Assembly (NCBI RefSeq): GCF_000218685.1
Contig: NW_006763295.1
Location: forward strand, 2,740,882 to 2,804,881
Length of the DNA: 64,000 bases
From: Serpula lacrymans var. lacrymans S7.9
Lineage: Eukaryota > Basidiomycota > Agaricomycetes > Boletales > Serpulaceae
Direction: 5' to 3'
Both the position numbers and the translations under genes were made by a program. Within the stretch, counting starts at the first letter, position 1, and each line of letters opens with the position of its first letter. This document shows positions 11,892 through 24,436 of the stretch, piece after piece. The notes under the pieces were generated by a model. That model worked only from the letters and a program-made list of their open reading frames with translations. It ran no database searches and was not told where the DNA came from.

Positions 11892-14800
11892 ATGGGTACT
11901 GGAAACTCTCCGACATCATCATCTCCTTCAGCTCCCGCTTTCTCGCATCTCATTGACAAGTCGAGACCATGGTGGAAAAACAAGAGTGAGTAACAGAAGA
12001 CCCAAAGCTCGTTCATAACCCGCTGACTTCTCCATCACATCAGGAATTGTCCTCCTGAACTTTTGGATCGTTGTTCTGTAAATTCGTTCTACCGCATATT
12101 AAACCCTTTGCTTATCGACTTGAAGGCTAATCACATCCTCGACCAATGGCTTTGACGGTCAGTAAATGCCTATCTTGGCCACGATTCGTTCTATTGATAG
12201 TTTGAATTTGACAAGGGAGCATGATGAGTGCATACATGCGTTTTTCATTAAACGTTAAGGACATTTTTAAAAGTCGACAGATGGCTTACAGTCTCTGACC
12301 CAATGGGAGACCGCTTTCGACCATCCTTCAGGGGGAAAGGTGTGTATCTATGATGTTCAGACCGAATCTCTCTTTGAATTCTCTGGTTGATTATAGTTGG
12401 GCTTACTCAACGCAATCCAAGTAAGGTCCAGCTTACCAGATAAATGGGGGGGTTTATAATACTTTACAGAATATTGGATCACTATCTGCCTACCCTTTTT
12501 CTCCATACATGACTGATGGTCTTGGAAGACGGTTCGCAGTGCTTTTTGGTGCATGCATCATGATTGCCGCAACAGTCGTTCAGACCGCCAGTCAGTCAGT
12601 TGGGATGTTCATTGCCGCCCGGTAAAGCGTGTTTTGTACCGAGTTCAAGTTATAACGCTAGATTGACGCCTGCTTTCGTCAAAGATTCATGATTGGTTTC
12701 GGTTTGACCTTTGCCGCCAGCTCTGCTCCTCTCCTTATCACCGAAATAGCATATCCGTCGCAGCGTGGACAACTCACGTCTGTCTACAACTGTCTCTGGT
12801 ATGTCGTGAATTTAACCTGGGAAACATATCCTAATAGTATGGATCAGGCTCTTTGGGAGTATCATGTAAGCTTCGTCAACTTAATCCCAAAGCTGATCAT
12901 TATTTATTGCTTTTGTTGATAACCGCTGCGCAGCGCCGCTTGGACGGTGAGCGTTGTTCTATATCACAATTGTATATATTCCATAGCAGTGTTTCGCCTC
13001 TAGACATACGGGACATTCAACATTCCATCAAGTTGGGCTTGGAGAATTCCATCTGCCATACAGGGGTTTCCATCTGTCATTCAAATCTGTTTAATATGGT
13101 TTGTCCCCGAATCTCCTCGTTGGCTAATTAGTAAGGGAAGGTATGTAGTACTCTGAATTATAGACTGTCCACTAAATATAGATTGACGAACTCTTCGATT
13201 AAAGAGAGGCCCAGGCTCTGAAAACTCTAGCATACTACCATGCGAATGGCAACGAGTGAGGAACATCACATAACAATCGATATTATGGTGATCTCACACT
13301 CTATTCTAGGCAAGATCCACTCGTCGAGTATGAATTCGAGGAGATCAAAGCTGCCATCAAATTCGATCGAGAAGTAGCCTCGAATGTCGGTTGGATGAGC
13401 TTGATCAAGACACCGGGAAACAGAAAACGCATGAGAATCATCACTGCGCTCGCCTTCTTTTCACAGTGGTCGGGCAATGGTTTGATGTACGTTATTAAAC
13501 GGATCAGACTTTCCAACATTAATGATGATAATTTCCTGTAGATCGTATTGTACGATCCGTATTTTTTTCTTGTTCAATATCCTGATGTTGGTGTCCATGG
13601 TCTCTTTTAGACATCAACAAAGTGCTGGACGCAATTGGAGGTATGTTCTTTCACCCCTGAAAGGAAAATGTTATCTTGAGATTACTTCAGTTACCGACCC
13701 GAACACTCAGTTGTTGATTGCAAGTCTCATTGCTTACCTGTTTCTGGGCTTGTGCTCACAGTGTGCTCCTATAGAATGGATGCCTTAGTATATGGAGCTT
13801 CATTTGCGGCATGACGGGAGGTTTATTGTGTGACAAAGCTGGTAGACGGCTGCTCTTCCTGACTTCAAGTCTGGGTAAGCTCTTATCTATCATGGTTACC
13901 ACAGAGTATAAATGGATGACTATTTCGAAATCATCAAGGTATGCTCCTCTTCTGGACACTACAAACAATATGCTTCGCTGTCGACAACGAAGATGGTGAT
14001 CTCAATGCAGGCTATGGGTATATAGCCATGATTTGTGAGATGATCACAATAACACGGGGTACACAAACTAACGTGTCGGCTTCCAGTTTTGTTTACTACC
14101 TTCTGTGAGTAAAAGTATCTTTTGATAGATCACAGCCTGTGCTGAACCTATACTCTTCGCAGACACTGTTCGTGGTGCCAATACCGGCGAGATTGTAGTA
14201 CTGATGTGTTCTTTATCCAGATGGCGTTCAGTCCTCTGATCGTCTCGTGAGTATGTTAATCAATGCTACGCAACTGAAGAGCTAACGGCGTGTCCTGCAG
14301 CTATACCGTTGAGATTCTCCCATATAACTTACGTGCTAAGGGTTTCGTGTGGTTCAACTTTACGGTATCGTTATCTGTTATTTTCAATCAGTACGATCAG
14401 CTTCTCTTTCTTTGCGGACTAGCTGATGATGCAACGTCAGATATGTAAACCCTATTGCCCTTTCCGCGTGAGTTCATCCTTTTATATCCGAAATTGTCGC
14501 TGTCTCATTCAAAATTCTGCAATCGACAGGCTCGGATGGAAATACTACGTGAGTATGAGCCGCCTCTAGCTGTCCGCAAAAGGCTCATAACAATTGCTAG
14601 CTTGTTTACGTTTTCTGGATTGCTTTTGAAGTTGTCTTCCTATGGTTCTTCGTCGTCGAAACGCGAAATGTGAGTTTATAAGGTTGATCCAGTTCTCCAT
14701 GAGCTCACCCGTTCTTGACAGAGAACTTTAGAGGAAACAGCCGCGTGAGTTCGGATTGTTTTGTATACTCACCTAGCTATAAGTGTCGCAAAAATCTCAT

Positions 14801-14946
14801 GCTACAGACTATTCGATGGCGACGAGACCGTGGCGCAAATCGCTGAAAAGGCTGCTGTGAGCGCAGGCCTTCCTGTGGATCAAGCCAACGACGACAACGA
14901 GAAGAAGTCGCGTAGTGAGGAGAGGATTGAGGACATGAAGTATTGA
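11892..14946 (+). CDS. MFS sugar transporter 2 (paralogue of transporter 1)
   Basis: Same family, architecture and exon plan as the gene at 5941. It starts MGTGNSPTSSSPSAPAFSHL at 11892 and continues RIVLLNFWIVVLLITSSTNGFDG, then TDGLGRRFAVLFGA (loop 2-3 signature, about 12510-12560), FMIGFGLTFAASSAPLLITE (12685-12745), the PESPRWL motif (about 13110-13130), QDPLVEYEFEEIKAAI (13315-13360), CDKAGRRLLFL (about 13835-13865), PYNLRAKGF and VNPIALSALGWKYY. It ends ERIEDMKY with the stop at 14944-14946. The exon after YNCLW first looked frame-broken, but the acceptor ATCAG at 12847 restores LFGSIIAAWT. It therefore appears intact. It is probably a plasma-membrane sugar:proton symporter of unknown specificity. 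The differing N- and C-terminal tails suggest divergence in regulation from transporter 1. Confidence 0.88.
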
Positions 14947-16552
14947 TTGACCTATTCGAGAACATCACACCTTCAGACAACTCTCGATGTAAAGAATGTC
15001 ATTAAAAGAAGTGGAGGGCTTGTGACCGCAGTCCGATAATTAGCGATAGTTATGAACATTTCGGATGATTTTGCTTATGTGTTGTGTACTTCTATCATGC
15101 ACTCTTTTCATGGTGACCTTGTCATCCTTATACGAATTGACTGACGATGGTCCACATCAACGTTTGATCCGACTTGAACGCTCAGCGCTTGAAGTCACTG
15201 AATCGGCATGTTCAGTGTCGTCGGCAGACACGTCTGCTACCGTGACATTTCTCTGGCATCTAAATTGTGAGAAAACAACACACAACATCACTCTACAATC
15301 TGCTCGATGTCCTGGTACGGGCACAGCATCCTGGCACAGACGAGAATCCACGAAAGCGACGTAACCGCGAGAATGTCCAGAGAAGTTGATGAGGTCCACG
15401 AAAATAGCTGAGTATGTGTAAACATAAACCCGACACTACATTATCCCATAAGTAAAGGTGCTCCAGACGGACGTCTCGTCTACCTCGATGGTTTCTATGA
15501 ATACGTACTCGGTATCAACAAACATGCCAGAGTGGTCGGACTGTTCATTCCAACTGTGGGTTTTTCGGGTCTCCTGCCAGTGATTGGAACGACTGCGCGG
15601 GCACCACACTCTAGTTAGTGATCCCCTTCAAGTTTATCCTACCGTAACGCTCGCAATTGCATTCTATACAGGTACATTTGCTGCCACGCGTTATTGCTGC
15701 CCTGGACCGAAACTTCGAGGGATCTAGATAGGGCAGTGTCGTACATCCGGGGTTATCTCCGTCTTCTATGGGTTCACGGGCATATATGTACCTGGAAATT
15801 CCATATGCTGGGGCCTCTTAGGCATATGAAAGCTTCGGTCCTTTCTCGAGAGCTCGAAGAGCGTGAATATGGTGGTTTTCAGATGCTTTCTTGCGGACCG
15901 GGTTCGATGAGTTGGGCTATCTGAATATCTGCTTATATACTTCCGGCATATTGAAAGAGAGCCGTCACTGCCTTGACCGGTGGAGGGAAGGAAATGAATT
16001 TTTATCCATGTGATCCTTGGACCCTATGCTCTTTATCCGCGTCCATACAAGTGAGTGCACAGGGAAACGTTATCTTTTGAACACAGCCCAGGAAACGGTT
16101 CTATTATTGATTATTTGTTGAACTTTTCGACTGTGGTGCGTTGACTGTGAGCGCAATGCCACAAAGATATGTGTTTCCAGAGCCCGTTTGTTGTTCCGGT
16201 GTATGTAGGCAACGGTAGTTACTTTCGATAATGGTCTGATCCACTTACTGGCATCGGTAACGGGATAGTAATTGTCCGGGCAACAGTGTCAACTGTGCCA
16301 GAAATAAAAATGATGATATTACTGAATCTATATTATAACATTATAAGCGCTAGAGTACCTGACCTTCTACCGCTCAGCTGTTGTCAGCGTTTTCTGCCTT
16401 CGTTCTGTATTTTCTTGATCTCTGTCCCACATATGTGATGGTCGTCCTGTCGTCAACGGTGAGGCGCCATACTTGGCCTGAGCTACAAGTGCGTCCCATT
16501 TCATTCATTTTGCACCCAGACAAACAGATACTAATGATGTACCGCTGTATAG
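14947..16552. other. Intergenic or undefined 5' exons of the downstream membrane protein
   Basis: No confident gene. Two stretches read like parts of an extracellular domain. A frame at 15065-15364 opens with a hydrophobic leader (MILLMCCVLLSCTLFMV). Another at about 15462-15545 is Ser/Thr-rich (SSTSMVSMNTYSVST). Either could be an early exon of the gene whose main exon begins at 16553, but I could not link them by consistent splice phases. Confidence 0.35.
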
Positions 16553-17689
16553 ACCTCCGTGGTGCGTGAACTGAGCGTATCATCAGTTTTTCCTCACGTA
16601 TATAGCGTTTTTCAGCAGGATCGTCGTGATTCCAGTGGTTCAAACAGCACATGTGAAGAGCCCAATTGTCCGTGGAGTCCTATCCAAACGGCCACTCCCA
16701 TTATTGTGGGCGTAGGCTGTCTCCTCCTTTTTTTCCTCTTTTGCATCTGGAGGCACAGTCGCAAACACCCACACGACTTCCAAGCCTCTCTATCGCAGAG
16801 TTGGTTGGCAAAGAAAATCAGGAAACTTTTCTTTTACAAACGCATCCGCCGTGTCAGGGTTCGTCCAGATAGCCAACCTGGGACGATCGACACTTTTGGT
16901 GATGGCTCCCGCTCTGAATCAACCACACCACTCGATGAGCGCCGTATGCATCACGACAGCTTCCCATCCCCTAAGACCGACAACGATGCTCGTCGCTCCT
17001 GGTGGAACTTCATTTGGAAGAAGCCAACGAGAGTGGTGTCGGGAGTACCTGGAAATGGCTTTTACATCGAATCAGACATGGGCAGCCAAGCATCCCACGG
17101 GTATGCTTCCACTGAGGGTCATGGGTCAAGCCAGGAAACATCGAGCTGGACGATGATTAGCAGTAATCACAATTATGATCAAGATAAGGATGCAGGGACG
17201 GAGGATGATCCGAGGGTGCTGTTGATAGGACAGGACTTTTCGACTGTCGAGTCGAGTCCTGTGAGTGAAAGACAAGATGGTGATGTAAGGGCCGTAGACA
17301 CACCTGCTTCACGCTCGACTACACCCACACCCGCCCATCTTGGCTTGCGTACACAGAATACTACACCAGTGAGTGTTTCCGTTTCTTTATATATCACCGC
17401 TCACCTGCTTTCTCATCGTTTACAGAAGCCTGTTACTCCTCCCACGCCGCCCAGCTCTCCGCCAATGTACAGTCATAGTATGCTTCGCCCAGCATTCCAC
17501 AGCGGCAATGCATCTTCAGAGACCATTATTCACCCTTCACGATCGGATCCCACGATGCTATTCCCAGCTGCCGTGCGTGCTGCAGGCTATCCCAATCAGC
17601 AGGTGTATCAGCAGCACCACCGACAGCCGTCGACGGATAGCATGCTTGCTATGTCGTCCCCAATGACACCCTCCAGCGGTATTTACTAG
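16553..17689 (+). CDS. Single-pass membrane protein with long disordered cytoplasmic tail (5' exons undefined)
   Basis: The frame is entered through an acceptor at 16551-16552 (GTATAG) rather than a start codon; there is no ATG at the beginning, so the true N-terminus lies upstream. The order is: a short extracellular part with Cys residues (SNSTCEEPNCPW), one transmembrane helix (TPIIVGVGCLLLFFLFCIW, nucleotides about 16697-16755), a basic stop-transfer segment (KKIRKLFFYKRIRRVRVR), then about 280 residues rich in Ser, Thr and Pro, with a PTPPSSPP stretch near the end. A 57-bp intron at 17369-17425 (GTGAGT...TACAG) is a multiple of three without a stop, so splicing or retention both leave an open frame. 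The layout resembles fungal mucin-like or sensor membrane proteins, but I recognise no family. The stop is TAG at 17687-17689. Confidence 0.6.
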   Translation, partial: TSVVRELSVSSVFPHVYSVFQQDRRDSSGSNSTCEEPNCPWSPIQTATPIIVGVGCLLLFFLFCIWRHSRKHPHDFQASLSQSWLAKKIRKLFFYKRIRRVRVRPDSQPGTIDTFGDGSRSESTTPLDERRMHHDSFPSPKTDNDARRSWWNFIWKKPTRVVSGVPGNGFYIESDMGSQASHGYASTEGHGSSQETSSWTMISSNHNYDQDKDAGTEDDPRVLLIGQDFSTVESSPVSERQDGDVRAVDTPASRSTTPTPAHLGLRTQNTTPVSVSVSLYITAHLLSHRLQKPVTPPTPPSSPPMYSHSMLRPAFHSGNASSETIIHPSRSDPTMLFPAAVRAAGYPNQQVYQQHHRQPSTDSMLAMSSPMTPSSGIY

Positions 17690-20662
17690 TTGTAACACAT
17701 TACGCGTTTCTTTCCACACAACATTCAAACACCCTGGTGGGCTCTGGGGCGACTATCACGGAACGGTTCGGCTAGTACATATTGTGCAGTCAATCCCGCC
17801 AAGAAGCAGCTCACCCAACCCTTTAGACACAGCACGCCATCCTCTCTTTTTGTTCAAGTTCCATCCTTTTCTCCTCGGTCGGAGGACTGTCTATCTACTC
17901 TCGACCTCGCGACTTTATTCTAATTGTCTTGATAGTCGATTTGTGCCACCACAGAAGATCTAACAAATATGTCCCGAAGATGAATGTTTCATAAGCGGCG
18001 TTTCTCTTCGCTCTGGTTGTTTCAAGTTAGTGTACTGGATGTCCTTCGCAGTGTATGACGACAGCTCCTCCACCACGTCCTACTTCTTTGTTATTTCACC
18101 CGATTTCGCTCATATCGTTCTCTTTTCTTTATTTTTATCATTTTGGAATATGCTGCACATACGTTAACATACTTCGTGTTGTTTTTCTCCCCTACTGTAC
18201 GTTATAGCACTGCGCAAATGGACGCTGCACCCTGCGACTAGGCACGAAAGAAATCTGACGGCCGGTGGGAATACAAGGTTCGAGAGAACAAACTTTTATT
18301 ACATTCAGCGAAATATGGAACATCGAGAAGGAAGTCCTGCTACTATATCTGAAGAATATAACGGAGATGGCCTGGAAGATCGGACGGCTCCCGTTAGTTA
18401 AGAGATGCTTGTCATGTGCTTTTCTGATGCCTACTCAGACGCAGCCTCTACGTTTGCGAACAGAACAGTAAAGCTCGGAGAAGACGGTCAGGGGCACTGG
18501 CGCTCCGAGGAGTATGCAGCATCAACACTGGAGTCAAGAAGAGACATGCAAGACATTTTAGAACATTCTCAAATATTATCAAAGAGTCAGCTGCAGTATC
18601 TGGACGTTTTGGGACGAGGACTAACTCACTTCAGTTTAGATTACTTCCCGAGGCAGTCCAGTGACCTTATGCTACTTCCTAACTGGATAATTCGGAGATA
18701 CTGTGACCTAAAAATGTCTGCCGCGTGAGTTGCAATGTTTATGCTAGCTTCGACGATTCTAGCAAATTAAAGTAACACTGTAGATAATTGGGCTAAGTTC
18801 AAGTCCTGTGATTTCATATTGTCGTGCTCTGCTCACCTCGGTTCCGTAACATACGCGGGAGTCATCATGACCGATATCATTATCCTCGCGTTGTTCAGAT
18901 AGAGACAAGTATAGGACCTTGCAAATCTGCCATACCACGAGAACCTGTACGCTTTTTTCTCACCCAGTCACTTGGACATGATGGCAGAGTAATCCATCAC
19001 GATCATTACCTGTCAGCCTGGCGCCGCGGTCACGGTATCTTCCTAGTTGACTAACATCGCCACAAACTTCGTTGTTTGGCTGAACGAACGCGGGGGCGGT
19101 TGAAAAAGCTACGTGCTTGATGCGGAGAAGCTATCCGTATGCAAAACATGGACAACGGCTTTAAACTTGAAACTCGAACCATTTGCAAAGATATCACCGC
19201 CTGCATTGTGTGGAAAAGAACAACGTGACAACGCCAGAATGGCAATAGCAGATACGCCCTAAGCATCTAGTCGTGATCGTGGTATCGGCAGCCACATGTG
19301 ACAGTCAGTTGCCAATCCATCTGTGATGAAGAATCGAAACCTTGTTTCGATACGGGAAGTCATAGCTCAGGCGATGCACCACGATCACATCCAAGACACA
19401 CTGTTCATATAACAATAAGACGATGAGGGCGTCGATGGTCAACGTCCGGGGTACTAGAGGATGACCGTGTTAGCTCTAACTAAAGTAAAGACATCTTTAA
19501 AAAGCGGTATCCTCACCGAGGGATAGGACGTGGAGTTCGGTGGTGACGAGATCAGTTATAAATCTCTCGGTCTTCGGAGTAGGTAACTGTCTGCTACACC
19601 GACAGCCTTCCTCCAGACGAAACAGCTATCTAGGATGGGGAAATGAGAGTATGATCCTGGTGCCGGACATCATACTGCTGATCAATAAGAGCTTTCTAAG
19701 GATCGAAATATGCCATGGTCGTCGATATAAAGATATATTCAGATGATAATTGAAGTAGCTCTGCGCAGATTACTTGCAGCACCGAACCACCGTTGTGATT
19801 GCGCAGGTTGCTTCTATGTGATTGTGATGAAGATTGCTGTACTCTGGAAAATGCAAGATGAAGCTCTTGTAGGTATGTATCGAGACTTCATGCAACTTGA
19901 AACAGCCCAGTGGATCGTGACAAATGCCTGTCCAAGCGGACTTCCAATATTTTATATCTGTGTCCGTTGTTCCAGTCTGATACTGGCAATATACTAGTAT
20001 ATGTCCTTACAGTAACTGTTGCTCAAGTCCTTCTGGTTAAATCATAATAATCTCTTAACTCGCTGATTGTTTTACGTTCTCAGCTAGCAACCTTAATGTC
20101 CTAGCTTGAATATAATGAGACCACCGCGAACCATGATTTGAGTGCTAGGAATTCAAAGTACTAGTAAGATCTCCTTTCAAGTTTAGCGGGACGTCAATCT
20201 AACCAGCGTCGTCTCCTGAAACGAGGGTCAGCATACAAAATTAGAAGAAAGAAGTCCGAGTTTTTGTATGCACTGTGGTGTCTTCCAGCTGTCTGCTAGA
20301 AAGTCCGTTGCCTGAAGTTTTTGTACGTTCATTCTCGTGGTATTTCATATTCAGTTCCTTACTTACACTAATGTCTCCTCCATTCGCTAGCGATCCTCCG
20401 CAATAACAATCTGAATACTTAGGCTGGAAGATGCTGAGATGTTTAAATACAATCAATCAGGTTTACTTCACGTATCCCGAGTCACCATATACTCAATTAC
20501 TCTTCTCTCGGAGTGCTCGGAAGGTATTCCCCTGTGTACTCGCAACTCTCTAGATATTGGGAGTATAACCCCCTTATTTTACACTATAAAACCTCCACTA
20601 CCTTACTTGGTCGTCCTAGTCCTCAACATTCATTCTCCCCTTTATTCTAGTGACTATTTTCT
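17690..20662. other. Intergenic, no gene recognised
   Basis: About 3 kb with only short, overlapping open frames. One at 18405-18728 (plus) has fairly protein-like composition, but I find no domain and no splice partner. A short inverted repeat, ATCGAAAC-CTT-GTTTCGAT, lies near 19334. The right end is the promoter of the decarboxylase pseudogene. Confidence 0.5.
20585..20592 (+). promoter_or_regulatory. TATA-like box of the decarboxylase pseudogene
   Basis: TATAAAAC lies 78 bp upstream of the ATG at 20663, in a pyrimidine-rich leader. Spacing and sequence fit a fungal core promoter, so the broken gene may still be transcribed. This is inferred from position alone. Confidence 0.4.
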
Positions 20663-23600
20663 ATGCCTCCCGTCCACCCAACAGTAGATCGTGGTTATGC
20701 CGACTCGCACTCTGCGCATGAGATTATCTGTGCATCACTGTTAGGCCCCAAGGCTGAGAACCATCAGCATCTCAGGAATTGTCTCACAGACATTATAGAT
20801 TCTGTCGTAGCCACTCGTCAGAAATTTTCTGGAAATGATTCTGTATGCGTCTCTCCTTACCACCTTCACACCGTTTCTCATATTCCGTAACAGACATTCA
20901 TCGATGGAGACATCATGAAGTCGTAAGCTTGTATCTCCCAGATGACCTGTCTCCAGAAGAGGCTCAAATATCTATCTGATCACTTGTCCGCTCACTCAAT
21001 CCCTTGGTTCTCTCCTCGCTATAACGGCCACACGAACTCGGATACTACTCTTGCTGCCACTCTCGGCTATATTCTTACGATGCTGTGGAACCAAAATAAT
21101 GCATCCCCAGAGGGAGGTCCCATGAGTTCCATAATTGAGTACATAGTTGGACAGCAGTTTTGCAAATTAGTTGGATATGGCTATGACGCTGACGCTCTCA
21201 GCAACAAGGCTGTTGGCGAAGATACAGATATCCCCGATAACAATGATCACTCAGTGACTGGATGGGGTCATATCACTTGTGATGGTACAGTCGCCAACCT
21301 GGAGTCCTTATGGTAAGTCATCGATATTCTGTAACCGCTGAAATAGACTCGGTGCTGATGCTGTATTCACAGGTTTGGCAAGTAATTCACTGATTTCTCA
21401 GAAGCGACATGCTGATGGTGCTTGTGCAGCTCGTAACCTCAAATTTTACCCTCTTTCCTTTTACTTGGCCATTACAGAAGGAAATCTGCAGACTATAGCC
21501 TCAGAGTTCACTGTGAGGCTCTGTGATGGTACAACGAAGTTACTCGAGGACTGTTACAACGAAGCAGACACATTAGGGTGCCCGCCATGGGAATTGCTTA
21601 ATCTTGAAGTAGACGTGATCCTCGAGCTTGCTAGTCGTGTTACAAAGGAATTTGGGATCTCGCCAGAATACGCCGAAAATGCTGTGCACCCTTACCTTGT
21701 TCAGCAGATTGGAGAGAACGAACTTGAGGCGAAAGTCAAGATGTCCAAGTCCCCTGTTGTCTTGTTAAGGGCCACAAACCTTCCTTCTTGGCAAATATCA
21801 TGCTGCGAGTCGCTTCGTTCCTGGTACCCGCGTGATCATATTTTTAGACTCACCTCTACTGCGTCCCCAGATGTCACCGGTATCGACATGAATGATCATC
21901 TCCGTAAAATCAAGGTCGACGATGACGCTCGCTTGGACACCAGTGATCTCAAAGCGAAGTTGGATCAATGTCAGAGAGATTGTCAATCTGTATATGCCGT
22001 GATAACTATTGTGGGCACGGCTGAGCATGGAGCCGTCGACCCACTAGGCGACATTATTGACACTCGCAAAATGTATCAAGCAAACGGCCTGTATTTCTAT
22101 GTCCATGCCGATGCAGGTTGGCTACGTTTCCTTTTTCCTTTCCCCTTGCCTTGCGATGAACTGCATTTTTTATAGGGAGGGTACTTTGCAACGCTACTGG
22201 TAAGTAGTAGAATCCCGTGTATCATAGCGCACTGATTAAAATGCATATATCGAAACAGCGCCAGCCCAGTGGTTCAGTTTCTAAGGCTGCTCCTGGATTG
22301 CAAGTTCCTTCTGAGAATTCGCCTGCAAGTGATATGGTTCTCCAACAACCACTGTCTGACTATATGCAGAAGCACATCGCCGCCATGTCTAGTGCCGACT
22401 CGGTCACTATCGATCCGCACCTGGCGGGCTTCGTACCTTATCCTGCGGGAGGGCTCTGTTTTCGAAACCAGCAAGCACGATTTATGCTCACCACCTCAGC
22501 CCCATACGTAAACGCAGATAGCCCTCACGAAAATATGGGTGTGTATGGCCTGGAAGGAAGGTGAGGATGATATTCATGTCAGTGCATCTCGGCTTTCTAC
22601 AATCAGTTTTTTTCCTGCCACAGTAAACCAGGCGCAGCCCCTGTAGCCGTTTACCTTTCGCACTCTGTCATCGGTTTGCATAGCCAAGGTTACGGAGCTC
22701 TTCTTGGAGAGGCTGCTTTTACTGCTGTGAAGGTGTGTGAAATCAAGGATTTGCTTTAGTGATCCCTCGATCTCACTTGGCTCAAGATGTATTGCAATTG
22801 GGCAACGATGTCGCTTAATGATCCCGACCTGATTGTAACTCCCTTCACTAGGCTACTGGCAGAAAGGAACGGCGGCGACGTTCAATATATCCTGGACAAT
22901 ATCGTACATAAGACTAACAGCGAGATCTTGGACAATCCAGATGCTAGCAAGTTGATCAAAGAGCTAGGCTCGGACCTTGTCATCAATCTTTTCGCATGTC
23001 ACTTCAATGTGGCCCCCAGCACTCCAAATACGGATGTTCAACAAGCCAACCTCCTGGACTACGCTATGTACGAAGCGCTGTCCCTTCTCAAACATACGGA
23101 CGATGCAATGTCAAAGAAGATCATTATAGGATCCACAGTACTCAAAAGTGCAAAATTTGGGTCTGCTCTGGTTAACTATAAGAAGCGTTTAGGGCTTGGG
23201 GGTGATGGTGACCTCAGGGTCATCAGTGCTACTTCTACGTCGCCCCTCCCCATCTCTCACAATTTCGTCAACGAAGTGGCCAACTTCTCCAGAGACACTG
23301 CAAAAGGATTTATCATGGTTGGTGCCAATCACTAGACGAATGGTCCGTGCTGTTACTGATACGCCCCCAGACTCCTAAACCATTCGATGGTGGGTGTTCA
23401 AGCTCTCCTAGTGCAGCCACTTTTTGTATAATACTATTTTTCCAAAAATATACCGAAACTTTAACGCATTGTTGAACACACCACCACTGACTGGCATAAT
23501 ATGCTGTGGCAACTATTGTGCCCTATTTGTACTCACCGGAAATCACTCAGCCTTTGCACCGCATCAAGGCCATTCTGGACATTCTTGCCGGCCGGATCTG

Positions 23601-23727
23601 AAAATAAACAAAATGATACCTTTCTTTCTCGCTTGCCTTTCGGTTCGAAAGCTACCTCTGAGATGTCCATGCTATGTTGTTCCTGTAATAATCCACAGTG
23701 GACTCAGAGAGTACAGAAAAGCAAATC

Positions 23728-23801
23728 GGATCAGCCGGGGATTGTACCCAGGACCTCCTGCCTATATATGGCGGTGCTCTAACCAACTGAGCTACCAGCC
23801 C
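23728..23801 (-). tRNA. Degenerate tRNA-like sequence carried in TIR element 1
   Basis: On the minus strand it begins GGGCTGGTAGCTCAGTTGG, a good acceptor/D-arm start with A-box consensus. It has a D stem (GCTC/GAGC), an anticodon stem CCGCC/GGCAG with one mismatch and loop ATATATA, and a T-arm CTGGG-TACAATC-CCCGG. The T-loop has A where T55 is expected. The acceptor 3' strand CTGATCC pairs poorly with GGGCTGG (one mismatch, three wobbles). It is most likely a pseudo-tRNA, perhaps from an Ile(UAU)-type gene, picked up by the transposon. Function as a tRNA is doubtful. Confidence 0.6.
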
Positions 23802-24020
23802 TTGGATATCAACACTAAATTGCACAATGTTGTCTAACAAGGCCCAGGCTTTGACCTTGACAATAACAACAGTTCCTACACTGGGAGAGATGCAAACCTC
23901 TGAGATGTCCATGCTCAACTATGTTGTTCCTACACTGGGAGAGATGCAAAACATTGTAGAAGGTATATTTGGCTACACACCATGTATCTGGCAGTTAAAA
24001 TCAGCTCAAGCTCAGCTTTG

Positions 24021-24436
24021 AAAGCAAGATGTCTTTACCTTGTCAGCAATCAGTTCTGGAAAGACACTATGCTTCTGGATTCCTCTTTTGTTCAATGACA
24101 ACGGCATTATTGTTCTTGTGATACCACTTAATATTCTTGGAGATAAGAACATTGAGGAACTGAATGCAATTGGTATACCAGGTATCAATCTGACTGCAAC
24201 TACAGCTATGGACAAAATCTTTCAGGTACTAAGTACTTGCACAAGTTATTTATTATCACTGAACTTATACAACAAAATATGGCTGCAAGAAAATTCCGTG
24301 CTATAATTGTTAGCCCAGAACAAGTGTGGAATGACCCTCATTTCAAGAATCTGTGGGATAATCTTAAATCCGTTCAAAGGCTATTTAATGTGACACTAGA
24401 TGAGGCCCATTGCGCCAGTGACATGATTTTGCTGTA
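24021..24436 (+). pseudogene. Captured RecQ-like DNA helicase fragment
   Basis: The frame reads SAISSGKTLCFWIPLLF (Walker A-like motif I, with SSGKT in place of GSGKS/T), then VIPLNILGDKNIEELNAIGI (motif Ia region). After a break near 24222-24265 it continues AARKFRAIIVSPEQVWNDPHFKNLW and LFNVTLDEAHCAS (motif II, DEAH). It ends there, before helicase motif III and the whole second RecA-like domain. It lies wholly between the TIRs of the transposon at 23368-24800, so it is best seen as a host gene piece captured by a non-autonomous element. It cannot be an active helicase. Confidence 0.75.

Noticed and set aside
12799..12868. Apparent frame break in transporter 2 after YNCLW
   Set aside because: Using the acceptor ending at 12847 restores the frame and the conserved GSIIAAWT.
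18405..18728. Possible gene in the long intergenic region
   Set aside because: Composition is plausible, but there is no recognisable domain, no upstream or downstream exon in phase and no start context.
20923..20941. A 19-nt intron in the decarboxylase
   Set aside because: Too short for the spliceosome; treated as a deletion or decay.
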